A stretch of 63,603 bases of DNA from Anaerostipes sp. (GCF_018381315.1 NZ_JAGZSD010000021.1:1-63603); one strand, 5' to 3'; counted from the stretch's first letter, positions 7,369-16,478 are shown. The notes: a model not told the origin generated them from the letters alone. Numbers and translations: made by a program.

Positions 7369-8884
7369 GATGTTCTCCTTTTTTATTGAGGTGTTTGATA
7401 CGTTTTCTGGTTTCTTCCTTGTCCCTGTCGTTGAGCAGCGGGGATACACAGATGTATTTATCATCGCCTAAATCCAGAGGGACTGTGGAAATGATCAAAT
7501 CATACAGAGAAAGATTTTCTTCGGAAAGTTTGTGGAGTGAAATGATCTTTTCCACATCAATCTCTGCAAATTCTCTTTCCAAGCGGCTTCTTAACATCTT
7601 GGAGGAACCCATGCCTGATGCGCATACGACCAGGACTGCAATGGACTTTTTGGTTAAGAACTCCATCGAAGCAATAAAGTAGATGACGATATATCCTATC
7701 TCGTCATCCGGCACCGGGACGGAGCTGTGTTTGAAGACTTCTATAAAACTTTGCTTTACAATGTCATAGAGCTTTGGATGGGATTGGTAGATGTCATCAT
7801 TCAGAGGATTGGAAACATTCATTCCGCTTCTGATGCGCTCCAAAGCCATATTAATGTGAAGCATTAGATTTTCGGCAAGGTTTTCATCTTCACTGTACGG
7901 AAAACCAAACCGTTCCTCTACCTTGGCAATCATCTGGGTGACCAGATCCAGCTGTTTTAATATGCTGGAATCATTTGAAACATGATAATGGGTCCGGCCC
8001 GTATATAAGTTGATCATCCAGTTGAAATAATTCAGCTCTGTGTCATAGAGCTGTATTTGGAATTTATGTTCCAGTAAATGTTTGATGCTTTTGTAAAGCT
8101 CCTGTTCCGGATTGGGTATATCCACTGAGAGCTTCAGTTCTTCCCCCTTTTTATCAACCAGAGAATGTCTTTTGATAAAGATACATAAGAGAAACAAAAA
8201 TTCCTGAAATTCTTTATCTGAAATATTGAGTCTCTTTTTTGAAATAAGAGGATTCAGGAAATCATAAATCACAGCGAGAGTATCCTCGTAATCCCATTGG
8301 ATCAGCAGATCAATAAAAGCACAGTTTTTGTACTTTTTGTTCTTCATCCACTCAAAGAAATTATCCAGGGGAATATTTCTCAGAAGTATGCTGATCAGCA
8401 GGTGCCTTTTCGATATTTCCTTCCCTTCCAGTATAACACCTTCGCTGCGTTTTGTAATCAAGGTAATATCATCATTTTCAAGGAAATTCTGCAGCTGGCG
8501 CAGGCTGTTTCTTATCGTTTGAGTAGACGTATTTAAGTCAATAGCCAGTGACTGGGTCTTTACATAATCATTCTCATGAAGGAGCATGAGAAGAATCAAA
8601 TCGTTCCGTTCTTTTGCAGAATAGGTCTGTTCAACCTTGGAATCCTCAAACAGGGATTCGAGCCGTTTCATGTTATGCAGAGAACCATAAATCTGCATTC
8701 CTTTTCCGGATTCAGATTCCAGCTTCAGGTCACAGGACTCCATAATCTCATTAATCTCCGGCATCTCACGGTAAACGGTCCGTTCTGTGACTCCCAGCTC
8801 CTTTGCAATCTCAGAAACTTTCACATAACCGGTCGCATCCAGTAAATATTCTATTATTTCTTTTGCGCGGTCAGAAATAACCAT
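7361..8884 (-). CDS. mtlR: PRD-containing transcriptional regulator of the mannitol operon (MtlR-like)
   Basis: 507 residues. An N-terminal helix-turn-helix (about 5-60, VSEIAKELGVTERTVYRE) is followed by a second winged helix (about 85-150), PTS regulation domains (about 190-395) and an EIIB-like domain with the Cys of VLVVCASGMGSSK near residue 418. Unlike full-length MtlR it has no fused EIIA; a free-standing EIIA gene overlaps its 3' end. Phosphorylation of the PRD and EIIB sites by PTS proteins would tie operon activation to mannitol uptake and glucose status. It lies inside the operon it presumably controls. Confidence 0.88.
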   Translation of the reverse strand: MVISDRAKEIIEYLLDATGYVKVSEIAKELGVTERTVYREMPEINEIMESCDLKLESESGKGMQIYGSLHNMKRLESLFEDSKVEQTYSAKERNDLILLMLLHENDYVKTQSLAIDLNTSTQTIRNSLRQLQNFLENDDITLITKRSEGVILEGKEISKRHLLISILLRNIPLDNFFEWMKNKKYKNCAFIDLLIQWDYEDTLAVIYDFLNPLISKKRLNISDKEFQEFLFLLCIFIKRHSLVDKKGEELKLSVDIPNPEQELYKSIKHLLEHKFQIQLYDTELNYFNWMINLYTGRTHYHVSNDSSILKQLDLVTQMIAKVEERFGFPYSEDENLAENLMLHINMALERIRSGMNVSNPLNDDIYQSHPKLYDIVKQSFIEVFKHSSVPVPDDEIGYIVIYFIASMEFLTKKSIAVLVVCASGMGSSKMLRSRLEREFAEIDVEKIISLHKLSEENLSLYDLIISTVPLDLGDDKYICVSPLLNDRDKEETRKRIKHLNKKGEHHE

Positions 8885-8928
8885 GTCTTCACCTATATTC
8901 CTCTCTATGATAAAATCATATATTGCTT

Positions 8929-10119
8929 TTAAACAACAGGGCCTCTGATTTCAGAATATAATGTATCAGTCATTTTTAAAATACCTGAAAGATCTTCAGG
9001 TGCATTTTTAAGCTGTTCGTAAAATGCCGTAATATACCTGCCGCAGGGCTCATCCGGTGATATATGGCATGTTTTTTCGAGAAGCTCAGAAGCAGACTCA
9101 TTTGAAACATTGTAAAGAGCAGCAGCAACGGCAAAAGACAGACAGACCGGAAGGATTCCCTGCTGTTCACAGCCGCGCAGAGCTCCGGCCAGCCGGTCCT
9201 TTGGCTTCAGCTTCCGCAGAGGTTCTCTTCCCACACGATCCACAGTATCTTTTAAATAAGGATTCTGGAAGCGCAGAAGCAGGTCGTCTATATGAGCTTT
9301 CAGTTCAGAAAATTCCACTTGATACTTTTTTGAAATCATCATGGCACTTTCTATCATAGCACCTTCTACGAGTTTTCGTATATAAATATCACCAATACTT
9401 TCATCAATATAGGTATATCCTTTTATTTTTCCAAGAAATGCAGTTGCGGCATGGGCCATATTATGGATGTAAAGTTTGCGTTCCAGATAAAAGGAGAAGG
9501 GGCTGTAGGGCACAATTTTTTTATAATCAGGGATCGGGTTTTTAAATGCATCCCGGTCTACAGGCAAAAAATCGTACTCTTCTACGCAGATCCGGAGAGG
9601 ATCCCCCTGTTTCATTTCTTCTGTCATCACAGGAACCATGCGTCCAATGGATGTTTCCACAAGCCCCAGGCTATGGTTCATCGTCTCTTTATGCCGCTTT
9701 GGCAGCGCAGACAAGATGCGTTCTCTCAGGAATTGATCGGCATCCATCAGGTTTTCGCAGATCAGAAGATCCAAAGCATTGTCAGGATCTTTGTCCCATC
9801 GTTTTGTGAGTCCTTCACATATGACAGGTACGATTTTTTCCAGAACACTGACGCCGACTGAGGTGGCCAGCAAATCTGCAGACGCTATTTCAGCACTGAC
9901 AGCAGAAAGATTCTTTCCGTCGACAGCCCGGATGTTTTTTATCCACACGGTTCTGCCGTGTTCTCCCACAATTTCCTGGGGATATGTCTTATCCTTATTG
10001 ATGGTATTTACAACATCGTCATTTACATCCACAAATACGACTTCATAGCCGGTTTGTGAGAGCAGGGCACCGATAAATCCGCGTCCGATGTTTCCGGCCC
10101 CATACATAACTGCTTTCAT
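8929..10119 (-). CDS. mtlD: Mannitol-1-phosphate 5-dehydrogenase
   Basis: 396 residues, normal length. It oxidises mannitol 1-phosphate to fructose 6-phosphate with NAD. The Rossmann motif GAGNIGRGFIGALL opens the protein, and the polyol dehydrogenase core (NPIPDYKKIVPYSPF; the Lys/His region of RKLYIHNMAHA near residues 208-217) is present. It sits between the permease gene mtlA and mtlR, 102 bases after mtlA, with a GGGAGG ribosome site. The product feeds glycolysis directly or through the FSA-type aldolase of the same operon. Confidence 0.93.
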   Translation of the reverse strand: MKAVMYGAGNIGRGFIGALLSQTGYEVVFVDVNDDVVNTINKDKTYPQEIVGEHGRTVWIKNIRAVDGKNLSAVSAEIASADLLATSVGVSVLEKIVPVICEGLTKRWDKDPDNALDLLICENLMDADQFLRERILSALPKRHKETMNHSLGLVETSIGRMVPVMTEEMKQGDPLRICVEEYDFLPVDRDAFKNPIPDYKKIVPYSPFSFYLERKLYIHNMAHAATAFLGKIKGYTYIDESIGDIYIRKLVEGAMIESAMMISKKYQVEFSELKAHIDDLLLRFQNPYLKDTVDRVGREPLRKLKPKDRLAGALRGCEQQGILPVCLSFAVAAALYNVSNESASELLEKTCHISPDEPCGRYITAFYEQLKNAPEDLSGILKMTDTLYSEIRGPVV

Positions 10120-10221
10120 TTTGATTCCCTCCCAAAATACCGGAACAGGGCATTTCCCCAGAAGGAAACGCCCGTTCCAATTGCTATGCTGATTATTTGG
10201 ACAGTACGAAATGTACTTGGC

Positions 10222-11658
10222 CTAACGGTTTTTTAAACGTTCAACAAGCTCATCATATTCAGGAGCCTGAAGATAGTTTGTGATGGATAAATGCTGCTTG
10301 TTTGGCTGTGCTGCTTTTGCAGTGCCGGTTAATTCTTTATGTGTGATAACTAAGTCAGTGTCGTCCGGAATCTTGGAAATTGCTGTATTAATAACGTCCA
10401 CCGGAAGATCAGCGGCTTTTACTTTTTTCTTAAGAGCTGCGGCAGACATAGCACTGGAACCCATACCTGCATCACATGCCACTACAATTTTTTTGACATT
10501 TGTAAGATCCAAACCTGCAACACCTAAGGAAGCATCATTTGTTACAGCCTTAGAAGCATCAGAAGCGCTGGATCCCATTGCTTCTTTTGGAATTACAGAC
10601 GGCCCCAGGGAAACTTCTCCTTTTCCTTTTGCAACCATTCGTTTTACAAAGAAGGCATTGATTACAAAGGATACGAGACAGGAAATTGCAACTCCTGCAA
10701 TCACACCGAGCATCGAACTTTTCGGTGATAGTGCCAGGACGGAGAAAATACTGCCGGGAGAAGGAGTCGCCACCGTTCCTACATTCAGCAGCGTAAACGT
10801 ACCTGTTCCCGCGATACCGCCGGCAATCATACCAATGATTGTCAAAGGATTGGCCAGTACATATGGGAAGTAAACTTCATGGATTCCTCCAAAGAAATGA
10901 ATGAGGATCATTCCAGGAGCAGCTTCTTTCATTTCTCCTTTTCCGAAGAACCAGTATGCAAGCAGAAGACCAAGTCCTGTTCCAGGGTTAGGAACTAAAA
11001 GGAATAATGCGGAATGTCCTAAAGTTTTCACTTGTTCGTAGCCGATCGGCCCGAAAATACCGTGGTCCAATGCGTTGTTTAAGAACAATACTTTTGCCGG
11101 CTCTACAAAAATTGCAGAAAGCGGAAGTACATTATGAGCTACAATCCAGTTTACACCGTTTGTCAGCACCTGTGTAACTGTATCCATAACAGGTCCGAAT
11201 ACAAGGTAAGCAACACAGCAGAGGATACCGCCGATGATACCTAAAGAGAAGTTATTGACGATCATTTCAAATCCGCCCGGGATTTTTCCATCAACAGCGG
11301 CATCAAATTTTTTGATGCACCAGCCGGATGCAGGCCCTAAGATCATGGCTGCAAGGAACATTGGAGTTCCCGGTACTGCAACGATGGCACCGACAGTAAC
11401 AAGGGCACCGATCACTCCGCCTCGGTCGCCTCCCACCATTTTACCTCCGGTATGACCGATCAGGATTGGAAGCAGTGAATTTAAGATGGGGCTGATTAGG
11501 TTTGCAAGTTTTGCATTTGGTGTCCAGCCTGTTTCAAGGAAAAATGCGGTGATTAAACCGAATCCGATAAATGCGCCGATATTTGGGATAACCATTCCCG
11601 CCAGGAATGCTCCGAACTTCTGGAGCTTCTGGGAGAATGTTGTCTTTTCATGTTCCAT
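10222..11658 (-). CDS. mtlA: PTS mannitol transporter EIICB
   Basis: 478 residues. An EIIC membrane domain (about 15-340, with the GGIHEVYFPYV motif near residue 258) carries mannitol across the membrane; an alanine/serine-rich linker (about 350-385) leads to the EIIB domain with phosphorylated Cys in VVACDAGMGSS near residue 394. There is no fused EIIA, which explains the separate EIIA genes in the operon. It begins 1 base after the stop of the first EIIA gene and has an AGGAGAG ribosome site. Confidence 0.95.
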   Translation of the reverse strand: MEHEKTTFSQKLQKFGAFLAGMVIPNIGAFIGFGLITAFFLETGWTPNAKLANLISPILNSLLPILIGHTGGKMVGGDRGGVIGALVTVGAIVAVPGTPMFLAAMILGPASGWCIKKFDAAVDGKIPGGFEMIVNNFSLGIIGGILCCVAYLVFGPVMDTVTQVLTNGVNWIVAHNVLPLSAIFVEPAKVLFLNNALDHGIFGPIGYEQVKTLGHSALFLLVPNPGTGLGLLLAYWFFGKGEMKEAAPGMILIHFFGGIHEVYFPYVLANPLTIIGMIAGGIAGTGTFTLLNVGTVATPSPGSIFSVLALSPKSSMLGVIAGVAISCLVSFVINAFFVKRMVAKGKGEVSLGPSVIPKEAMGSSASDASKAVTNDASLGVAGLDLTNVKKIVVACDAGMGSSAMSAAALKKKVKAADLPVDVINTAISKIPDDTDLVITHKELTGTAKAAQPNKQHLSITNYLQAPEYDELVERLKNR

Positions 11659-11659
11659 A

Positions 11660-12121
11660 CTATAACTCTCCTTCTTTTAGATAATTCTCATTAATAATCT
11701 CAATGAATTCTTCTTTTGATGCGGCAGATAATAGTTTTTCACATTCTTCTGGTTTGCAGAGAATATCAGTGATCTGCATTAGTTCCTGTATGGTGTCTTC
11801 TTCCCTGCATGCAATCCCGATTACATAGATTACTGTCTCTCCGTTATAATCTATTCCTTCAGGAAAATGTGCGATGCAGATGCCGGACTTTAGTATCTGG
11901 TTCAAAGAACTTTCAGTCCCGTGCGGGATGGCGATACCGAACCCTAAATATGTATTGTGTTCAAGCTCGCGTTCCAGCATGCTGTCTTCATATCCGGGCA
12001 TCACATATCCGTTTGAGACAAGCAGTCTGCCTGCGATTCGGATTGCGTCTTGTTTTGCCGCACTTGGAAGTCCCCACTTTATGTTGTTTTTGAATTCATC
12101 ATTAAGAAGTTTGCCGGCCAT
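11660..12121 (-). CDS. Mannitol-type PTS EIIA component (first, divergent copy)
   Basis: 153 residues from the ATG at 12121; a GTG two codons upstream is possible, but AAGGAGAGGTGAGC fits the ATG. The phosphorylated His lies in FGIAIPHG near residue 69. It is clearly related to, but quite different from, the EIIA at 6934-7368: shared features are the GYV..Y..SM motif, the IPHG site and the I.G.A block. It is the first gene of the mannitol operon and nearly abuts mtlA, so it is probably the main phosphate donor to MtlA. Confidence 0.88.
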   Translation of the reverse strand: MAGKLLNDEFKNNIKWGLPSAAKQDAIRIAGRLLVSNGYVMPGYEDSMLERELEHNTYLGFGIAIPHGTESSLNQILKSGICIAHFPEGIDYNGETVIYVIGIACREEDTIQELMQITDILCKPEECEKLLSAASKEEFIEIINENYLKEGEL

Positions 12122-12141
12122 GCTCACCTCTCCTTTGTTGT

Positions 12142-12169
12142 CCGGCAGCCATTTCCCGGTTGGCTGCCG
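12142..12169 (-). promoter_or_regulatory. 5' UTR hairpin upstream of the mannitol operon
   Basis: A perfect 10-bp inverted repeat, CCGGCAGCCA / TGGCTGCCGG with a 9-nt loop, lies in the leader about 20 bases before the first ribosome site. No T run follows in the direction of transcription, so it is not a terminator. It may protect the mRNA or tune translation. Confidence 0.6.
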
Positions 12170-12175
12170 GCTGTT

Positions 12176-12187
12176 ATAAACGTTTAT
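12176..12187. promoter_or_regulatory. Palindromic operator at the mannitol promoter start site
   Basis: The 12-bp perfect palindrome ATAAACGTTTAT has the central CG typical of LacI-family operators. It overlaps the expected transcription start of the mtl promoter. The LacI-family gene at 12360-13439 is the nearest candidate. It matches the catabolite-responsive (cre) consensus only in part. Confidence 0.5.
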
Positions 12188-12195
12188 CTGTATTT

Positions 12196-12225
12196 ATCAT
12201 AGCTTATGTATTGTACAGATGTAAA
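12196..12225 (-). promoter_or_regulatory. Promoter of the mannitol operon
   Basis: On the minus strand TTTACA (12220-12225), an 18-nt spacer and TATGAT (12196-12201) lie about 75 bases before the first start codon. The near-consensus elements suggest a repressible promoter; the palindrome at 12176-12187 sits just downstream. Confidence 0.6.
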
Positions 12226-12289
12226 TACGTACTAATGCTATCTTTTTCATCGGAAGCTGTGACATAATTTTGTTTCAGACAAGATCTTC

Positions 12290-12345
12290 AGAAAGAAAAA
12301 TAAAAATATGAAACGGCCTCACTTAGGTTAAAGTGAAGCCGTTTC
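12290..12345 (-). terminator. Terminator of the LacI-family gene
   Basis: A 15-bp stem with one mismatch (12310-12324 with 12331-12345, GAAACGGC arm) is followed on the minus strand by a T-rich tract. It ends transcription of the regulator just upstream of the mannitol promoter. Confidence 0.85.
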
Positions 12346-12359
12346 TTAAATTCTTAATC

Positions 12360-13439
12360 TTATTTTACTTTTCCTGTAGAGTTACGGATAATTAACTCGG
12401 GTTCATATTCCAGCCTCATGATGTAGTGATGCTTGGAAAGCCCATCCTTTTGGGCATTTTTCTTATAAATAATATCCACAGCCTCTTTCCCTTTAAAGGC
12501 GGCTGCATGTTCGATTGTGGTAAGTGAGATCTGAGGCATGCCTGACAGAGGGATATTATCAAAACCGCAGACTGAAAAGTCTCCGGGGACTTTGTACCCA
12601 TGGTCAGTGATGGCAGACATAATGCCGAAAGCCGTCATATCATTGTTGCCGACAAAGGCGGTAGATTTAGTATTGTTTTCCAAAGCCTTTGAAACCAGAT
12701 TATAGCCGTTCAGATACTCGGAATTGTCCGGTGTGTATCTGGAATAAGTAGAAAACTTAGAGGAGAGAACTTCTATATTATTTAAATCCATATTGTAAGC
12801 CTTAAAACTGTTCTTTAATCCCTCAAGTCTGTGGAGCCTTCCAATCTCCTTTTGTTTGATCGGGGCTGAGACAAAAGAAATATGAGTATGGCCCAGTGAA
12901 ATCAAATATTCCCCGAGTATAAACCCGGGCTTCTTGCTGTCCAGCTCAACGGAATCAAATCTTGAACCCTCCGGTTTGTCACCGATGGATACCATAGGAA
13001 CAGATTTAGACAGATGATTTATTTCTGAGATTTTGGATGAAGGAGGATATAAAAAGATGATGCCGCTTAAGTCAAAATTAGACAGCATTTTTATGTAGTA
13101 TTCTTCCTGGGATACATCACGGATCGTAGATACAGAAAAGACAGTATATCCATATTCCCTGGCTCTCTCAGTAATGGAATGAATCAGCATAGAATAATAT
13201 CCGTTGGAAAGAATAGGGCAGATAACAATAATAGTTTTAGAAAGAGCGGATGCTTTTTTCAGAGAATTTTTCTCCGGCTTTTTATACCCCAGCTCTTTTG
13301 CAGCTGCTTTTACCTTATCCACTGTTTCTTTTGAAAAAGATACATGAGGCTTGCTGCTTAAGATCATGGAAACACTGGACTGGGAAAGTCCCGTGTACTC
13401 TGCAATATCCCTCGTTGTGACCTTATTTCTCTTTCCCAT
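12360..13439 (-). CDS. LacI-family transcriptional regulator
   Basis: 359 residues from the ATG at 13439, chosen because AGGAGGGGG precedes it; an ATG 16 codons upstream lacks a ribosome site. An N-terminal LacI helix-turn-helix (TTRDIAEYTGLSQSSVSMIL, about residues 7-26) is followed by a periplasmic-binding-like sensor domain (about 65-350) with the family's VCGFDNIPLS and LTTIEH segments. It stands between the mannitol operon and the divergent glycerol-3-phosphate operon and could control either. Its effector cannot be deduced from sequence. Confidence 0.92.
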   Translation of the reverse strand: MGKRNKVTTRDIAEYTGLSQSSVSMILSSKPHVSFSKETVDKVKAAAKELGYKKPEKNSLKKASALSKTIIVICPILSNGYYSMLIHSITERAREYGYTVFSVSTIRDVSQEEYYIKMLSNFDLSGIIFLYPPSSKISEINHLSKSVPMVSIGDKPEGSRFDSVELDSKKPGFILGEYLISLGHTHISFVSAPIKQKEIGRLHRLEGLKNSFKAYNMDLNNIEVLSSKFSTYSRYTPDNSEYLNGYNLVSKALENNTKSTAFVGNNDMTAFGIMSAITDHGYKVPGDFSVCGFDNIPLSGMPQISLTTIEHAAAFKGKEAVDIIYKKNAQKDGLSKHHYIMRLEYEPELIIRNSTGKVK

Positions 13440-13504
13440 ATTTCCCCCTCCTGTAAAATGGAAACCCCCTGACGGAACAATGACCAAATATCTTCGATTT
13501 ATTT

Positions 13505-13654
13505 TGATTAATAAAAATTACTAATTGAAACTTTTTATTGATTATTAATATTATACTAATGATTAATAGCAAACACAAGGAAAACAGGGGAAAGAGTTTA
13601 TATTATAAAATGTAAAACAAAAAAAGGGCTGTTAATCAATCGGTTATGATTAAC
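13505..13654. promoter_or_regulatory. TGATTAAT repeats and an inverted repeat in the lacI-glpA intergenic region
   Basis: This 333-nt gap (13440-13772) is very AT-rich. TGATTAAT occurs at 13505-13512 and 13560-13567, with a related TGATTATTAAT near 13539, and an inverted repeat GTTAATCA-N8-TGATTAAC lies at 13631-13654, about 45 bases before the glp promoter. The shared core suggests several binding sites for one regulator of the divergent promoters. The regulator is not identified. Confidence 0.45.
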
Positions 13655-13696
13655 CAAAAGGGAAAAGAAACCGCATAAAATCGGCATTTTCCAGGT

Positions 13697-13726
13697 TTGA
13701 CAGGGCAAAATTATTATGATTAGATA
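13697..13726 (+). promoter_or_regulatory. Probable promoter of the glycerol-3-phosphate operon
   Basis: A perfect TTGACA (13697-13702) is followed after 17-18 bases by TTAGATA, a weak -10. It lies about 47 bases before the glpA start. A TATGAT also present is only 12 bases from the -35 and so is not the partner. Confidence 0.5.
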
Positions 13727-13772
13727 AGGTCAGTAAGACAAACAGGGATTCAGTTGAAGGAGGATAAGAACA

Positions 13773-15212
13773 GTGTATGATGTAGCGATTATTGGTGCGG
13801 GGATTACAGGATGTTCCATCGCATACGAATTAGGAAAGTATAATGTAAATGCAGTGGTCATTGAAAAAGAAAATGATGTGGCTGTCGGAACAACGAAAGC
13901 AAACAGTGCCATCATCCATGGAGGGTATGACCCGAAGCCAGGATCTCTGATGGCAAAATACAATATCAGAGGAAATCAGTACATAAAAGAACTGTGTGAG
14001 AAACTGGATGTTCCATTTAAACAGATTGGAGCCCTGATTGTTGCCTTTGAAGAAAAAGAAGAGAAAACGCTGGAAGATTTAAAGCAGCGGGGAGAGGAAA
14101 ACGGCGTTCCTGATATGGAGATATGGGATCAGGAAAAACTCAGAAAAGAAGAGCCGAATGTGTCCGAAAAAGCAATTAAGGCATTGTTTTCTCCGAATGT
14201 AGGAATCATCAGTCCATGGGAGCTGGCAATTGCCCTTGGGGAGATGGCTGTAGAAAACGGCGTTGAGTTTAAGCTGAATACAGAGGTCACAGATATTAAA
14301 AAGAACAGTGATTCCTATGAGATTCAGACAAACAACGGAACTGTGGAAGCAAAATACATCTGCAACGCAGCAGGGGTTAATGCTGACAAAGTCAATGAAT
14401 ACACAAACAAAAAATCCTTTACTATTGAGCCGAACAAGGGAGAATACTACTTATTGGATAAAAGCCAGGGCGAATTGGTGAATCATGTGATTTTCCAATG
14501 TCCGAATAAGGACGGAAAAGGTGTTTTAGTTTCACCGACAGTTCACGGAAATCTGATCGTAGGGCCAAATTCACAGCCTACCGACGGAGATGATGTGTCA
14601 ACCTCAACAGAAGGGTTATCCTTTGTAAGAAATACAGCTATGAAATCTGTACCTGGCATTAACTTCAGAGAATCTATCAGGAACTTTGCAGGTGTACGTG
14701 CCAGGACAAAAGAAGATGATTTCTTCATCTTTGAAGATGAAGAAAACAAAGGATTCTTTAATATTTCAGGAATGGCTTCTCCGGGACTTTCTTCTGCACC
14801 GGCTATCGCTGTTGACCTGTTAAAGATGATGGAAGAATCAGGACTTTCCCTGGAGGCAAAAAAAGAAGTCAAAGACCAGCGGAAAGTAAACAGATTTAAA
14901 AAGTTAAGCGATGAAGAAAGAGCAGCCTTAATCAAGGAAAATCCATTATACGGAAAAATCATCTGCCGCTGTGAGACAGTGACAGAAGGAGAAATTGTAG
15001 ATGCTATTCACCGTCCGATTCCTGCAACATCCATTGATGCAGTCAAGAGAAGGTGCAATGCAGGCATGGGAAGATGCCAGGGCGGTTTCTGCGGCCCGAG
15101 AGTGCAGGAAATTATATCAAGAGAGTTAAATATTCCGCTGGAAAATGTTCCGCAGGACCGGGTGGGAATGAACATTATCACAGGAGAAACAAAAACAGGA
15201 GGTGCCAAATAA
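13773..15212 (+). CDS. glpA: Anaerobic glycerol-3-phosphate dehydrogenase subunit A-like FAD oxidoreductase
   Basis: 479 residues, GTG start behind GAAGGAGG. The FAD-binding motif GAGITGCSIAYELGKY lies at the N terminus, the DAO fold continues to about residue 365, and a C-terminal BFD-like [2Fe-2S] domain (about 395-460) has CRCE, the later C of KRRCNAG and CQGGFCGP. It would oxidise glycerol 3-phosphate to dihydroxyacetone phosphate. The stop codon overlaps the next start (TAATG). The cluster glpA, glpB-like oxidoreductase and DUF1667 protein is the usual Clostridia arrangement. Confidence 0.88.
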   Translation: MYDVAIIGAGITGCSIAYELGKYNVNAVVIEKENDVAVGTTKANSAIIHGGYDPKPGSLMAKYNIRGNQYIKELCEKLDVPFKQIGALIVAFEEKEEKTLEDLKQRGEENGVPDMEIWDQEKLRKEEPNVSEKAIKALFSPNVGIISPWELAIALGEMAVENGVEFKLNTEVTDIKKNSDSYEIQTNNGTVEAKYICNAAGVNADKVNEYTNKKSFTIEPNKGEYYLLDKSQGELVNHVIFQCPNKDGKGVLVSPTVHGNLIVGPNSQPTDGDDVSTSTEGLSFVRNTAMKSVPGINFRESIRNFAGVRARTKEDDFFIFEDEENKGFFNISGMASPGLSSAPAIAVDLLKMMEESGLSLEAKKEVKDQRKVNRFKKLSDEERAALIKENPLYGKIICRCETVTEGEIVDAIHRPIPATSIDAVKRRCNAGMGRCQGGFCGPRVQEIISRELNIPLENVPQDRVGMNIITGETKTGGAK

Positions 15213-16477
15213 TGAAGTATGATGTGATCGTAGTCGGAGGAGGACCGGCAGGCCTTGCAGCCGCAGTAGAAGCGAGCAAAAATGGTGCCGATAAAATCTT
15301 AGTGGTAGAGCGTGACCAGGAACTTGGCGGAATCTTAAATCAGTGTATCCACAATGGATTCGGACTTCATTACTTTAAAGAAGAATTAACCGGACCGGAA
15401 TATGCAAATAAATTTATCGAAATGTTAGAGCAGACCAACATTGAAGTTATGCTTGATACGATGGTGCTGGATGTGGATGAGGATAAGAAATGCGTCCACG
15501 CTATGAATAAGAAAAACGGATATATGGTACTGGAAGGAAAGGCCCTGATCTTAAACATGGGCTGCCGGGAGAGAACCAGAGGAGCGATTGCAATCCCTGG
15601 TGACCGTCCGGCCGGAGTATTCACTGCAGGTGCAGCACAGAGATATGTCAACATCGAAGGATACATGGTTGGAAAAAAGGTTTTAATTTTAGGATCCGGA
15701 GATATCGGGCTGATTATGGCAAGACGTATGAGTTTGGAAGGTGCCAAGGTTGTGGGATGTGTGGAACTTTGCCCATATTCCAACGGACTTACAAGAAATA
15801 TTGTACAGTGTCTGGAAGACTATGATATTCCTCTTTATTTATCCCATACTATCACAGATATAAAGGGTGATAAGAGAGTAGAACAGGTAATTGTACAGAA
15901 GGTAGATGAAAAGAATCAGCCGATCGAAGGGACAGAGATTACATTTGATGTAGACACGGTACTTTTATCTGTAGGCTTGATTCCGGAAAATGAGCTTACC
16001 AGGGCAGCAGGAATCACTATGGACCCGAGAACAAACGGACCGGTTGTATTTGAAAATATGGAGACATCTGCAGAAGGTGTGTTTGCCAGCGGAAATGTAG
16101 TTCATGTCCACGATCTGGTAGACTTTGTAACTGCGGAGAGCCAGAAAGCCGGAAGAAGTGCTGCTGAATATGTAAAGAACGGCGAGACTGAAGATCAGAC
16201 ATACATTGAACTGAAAAACGGAGACTGTGTAGGATATACGGTGCCTCAGAAAATCCGTCCTGCCAATGTGGATAAGATGGTGGAGGTTATGTTCCGTGTG
16301 CGCAACGTTTACAAGGATGTGGCAATCAAAGTTACAACGGACGGAGAAGAGCTGGCTTCCTTCAAGCGGGAACATATGGCTCCGGGAGAAATGGAGAAAA
16401 TCGTGATTCCAAAGGCATTTTTGGATAAGGTGAAGAATGGAGAAATCACTGTGTCTGTAGAAAAGGTAGGTGCTTAA
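15212..16477 (+). CDS. glpB: NAD(P)/FAD-dependent oxidoreductase, GlpB-like subunit
   Basis: 421 residues. The true start is the ATG at 15212, which shares a base with the glpA stop and follows AGGAGG; upstream in-frame sequence belongs to the glpA gene. It has two nucleotide-binding motifs, VVGGGPAGLAAAV at the N terminus and ILGSGDIGLIMARRM near residue 155, with the flavoprotein motif GVFASGNVV near residue 285. It probably passes electrons from the GlpA subunit to an acceptor. The electron acceptor is unknown. Confidence 0.85.
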   Translation: MKYDVIVVGGGPAGLAAAVEASKNGADKILVVERDQELGGILNQCIHNGFGLHYFKEELTGPEYANKFIEMLEQTNIEVMLDTMVLDVDEDKKCVHAMNKKNGYMVLEGKALILNMGCRERTRGAIAIPGDRPAGVFTAGAAQRYVNIEGYMVGKKVLILGSGDIGLIMARRMSLEGAKVVGCVELCPYSNGLTRNIVQCLEDYDIPLYLSHTITDIKGDKRVEQVIVQKVDEKNQPIEGTEITFDVDTVLLSVGLIPENELTRAAGITMDPRTNGPVVFENMETSAEGVFASGNVVHVHDLVDFVTAESQKAGRSAAEYVKNGETEDQTYIELKNGDCVGYTVPQKIRPANVDKMVEVMFRVRNVYKDVAIKVTTDGEELASFKREHMAPGEMEKIVIPKAFLDKVKNGEITVSVEKVGA

Positions 16478-16478
16478 C

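Noticed and set aside
12142..12169. Terminator or attenuator in the mannitol leader
   Set aside because: The hairpin has no T run on the minus strand, so it was listed as an untyped 5' UTR hairpin.
12174..12188. Catabolite-responsive element (cre) at the mannitol promoter
   Set aside because: The invariant G and the 3' C of the cre consensus are not matched; only the central part fits, so a general LacI-family operator is the safer label.
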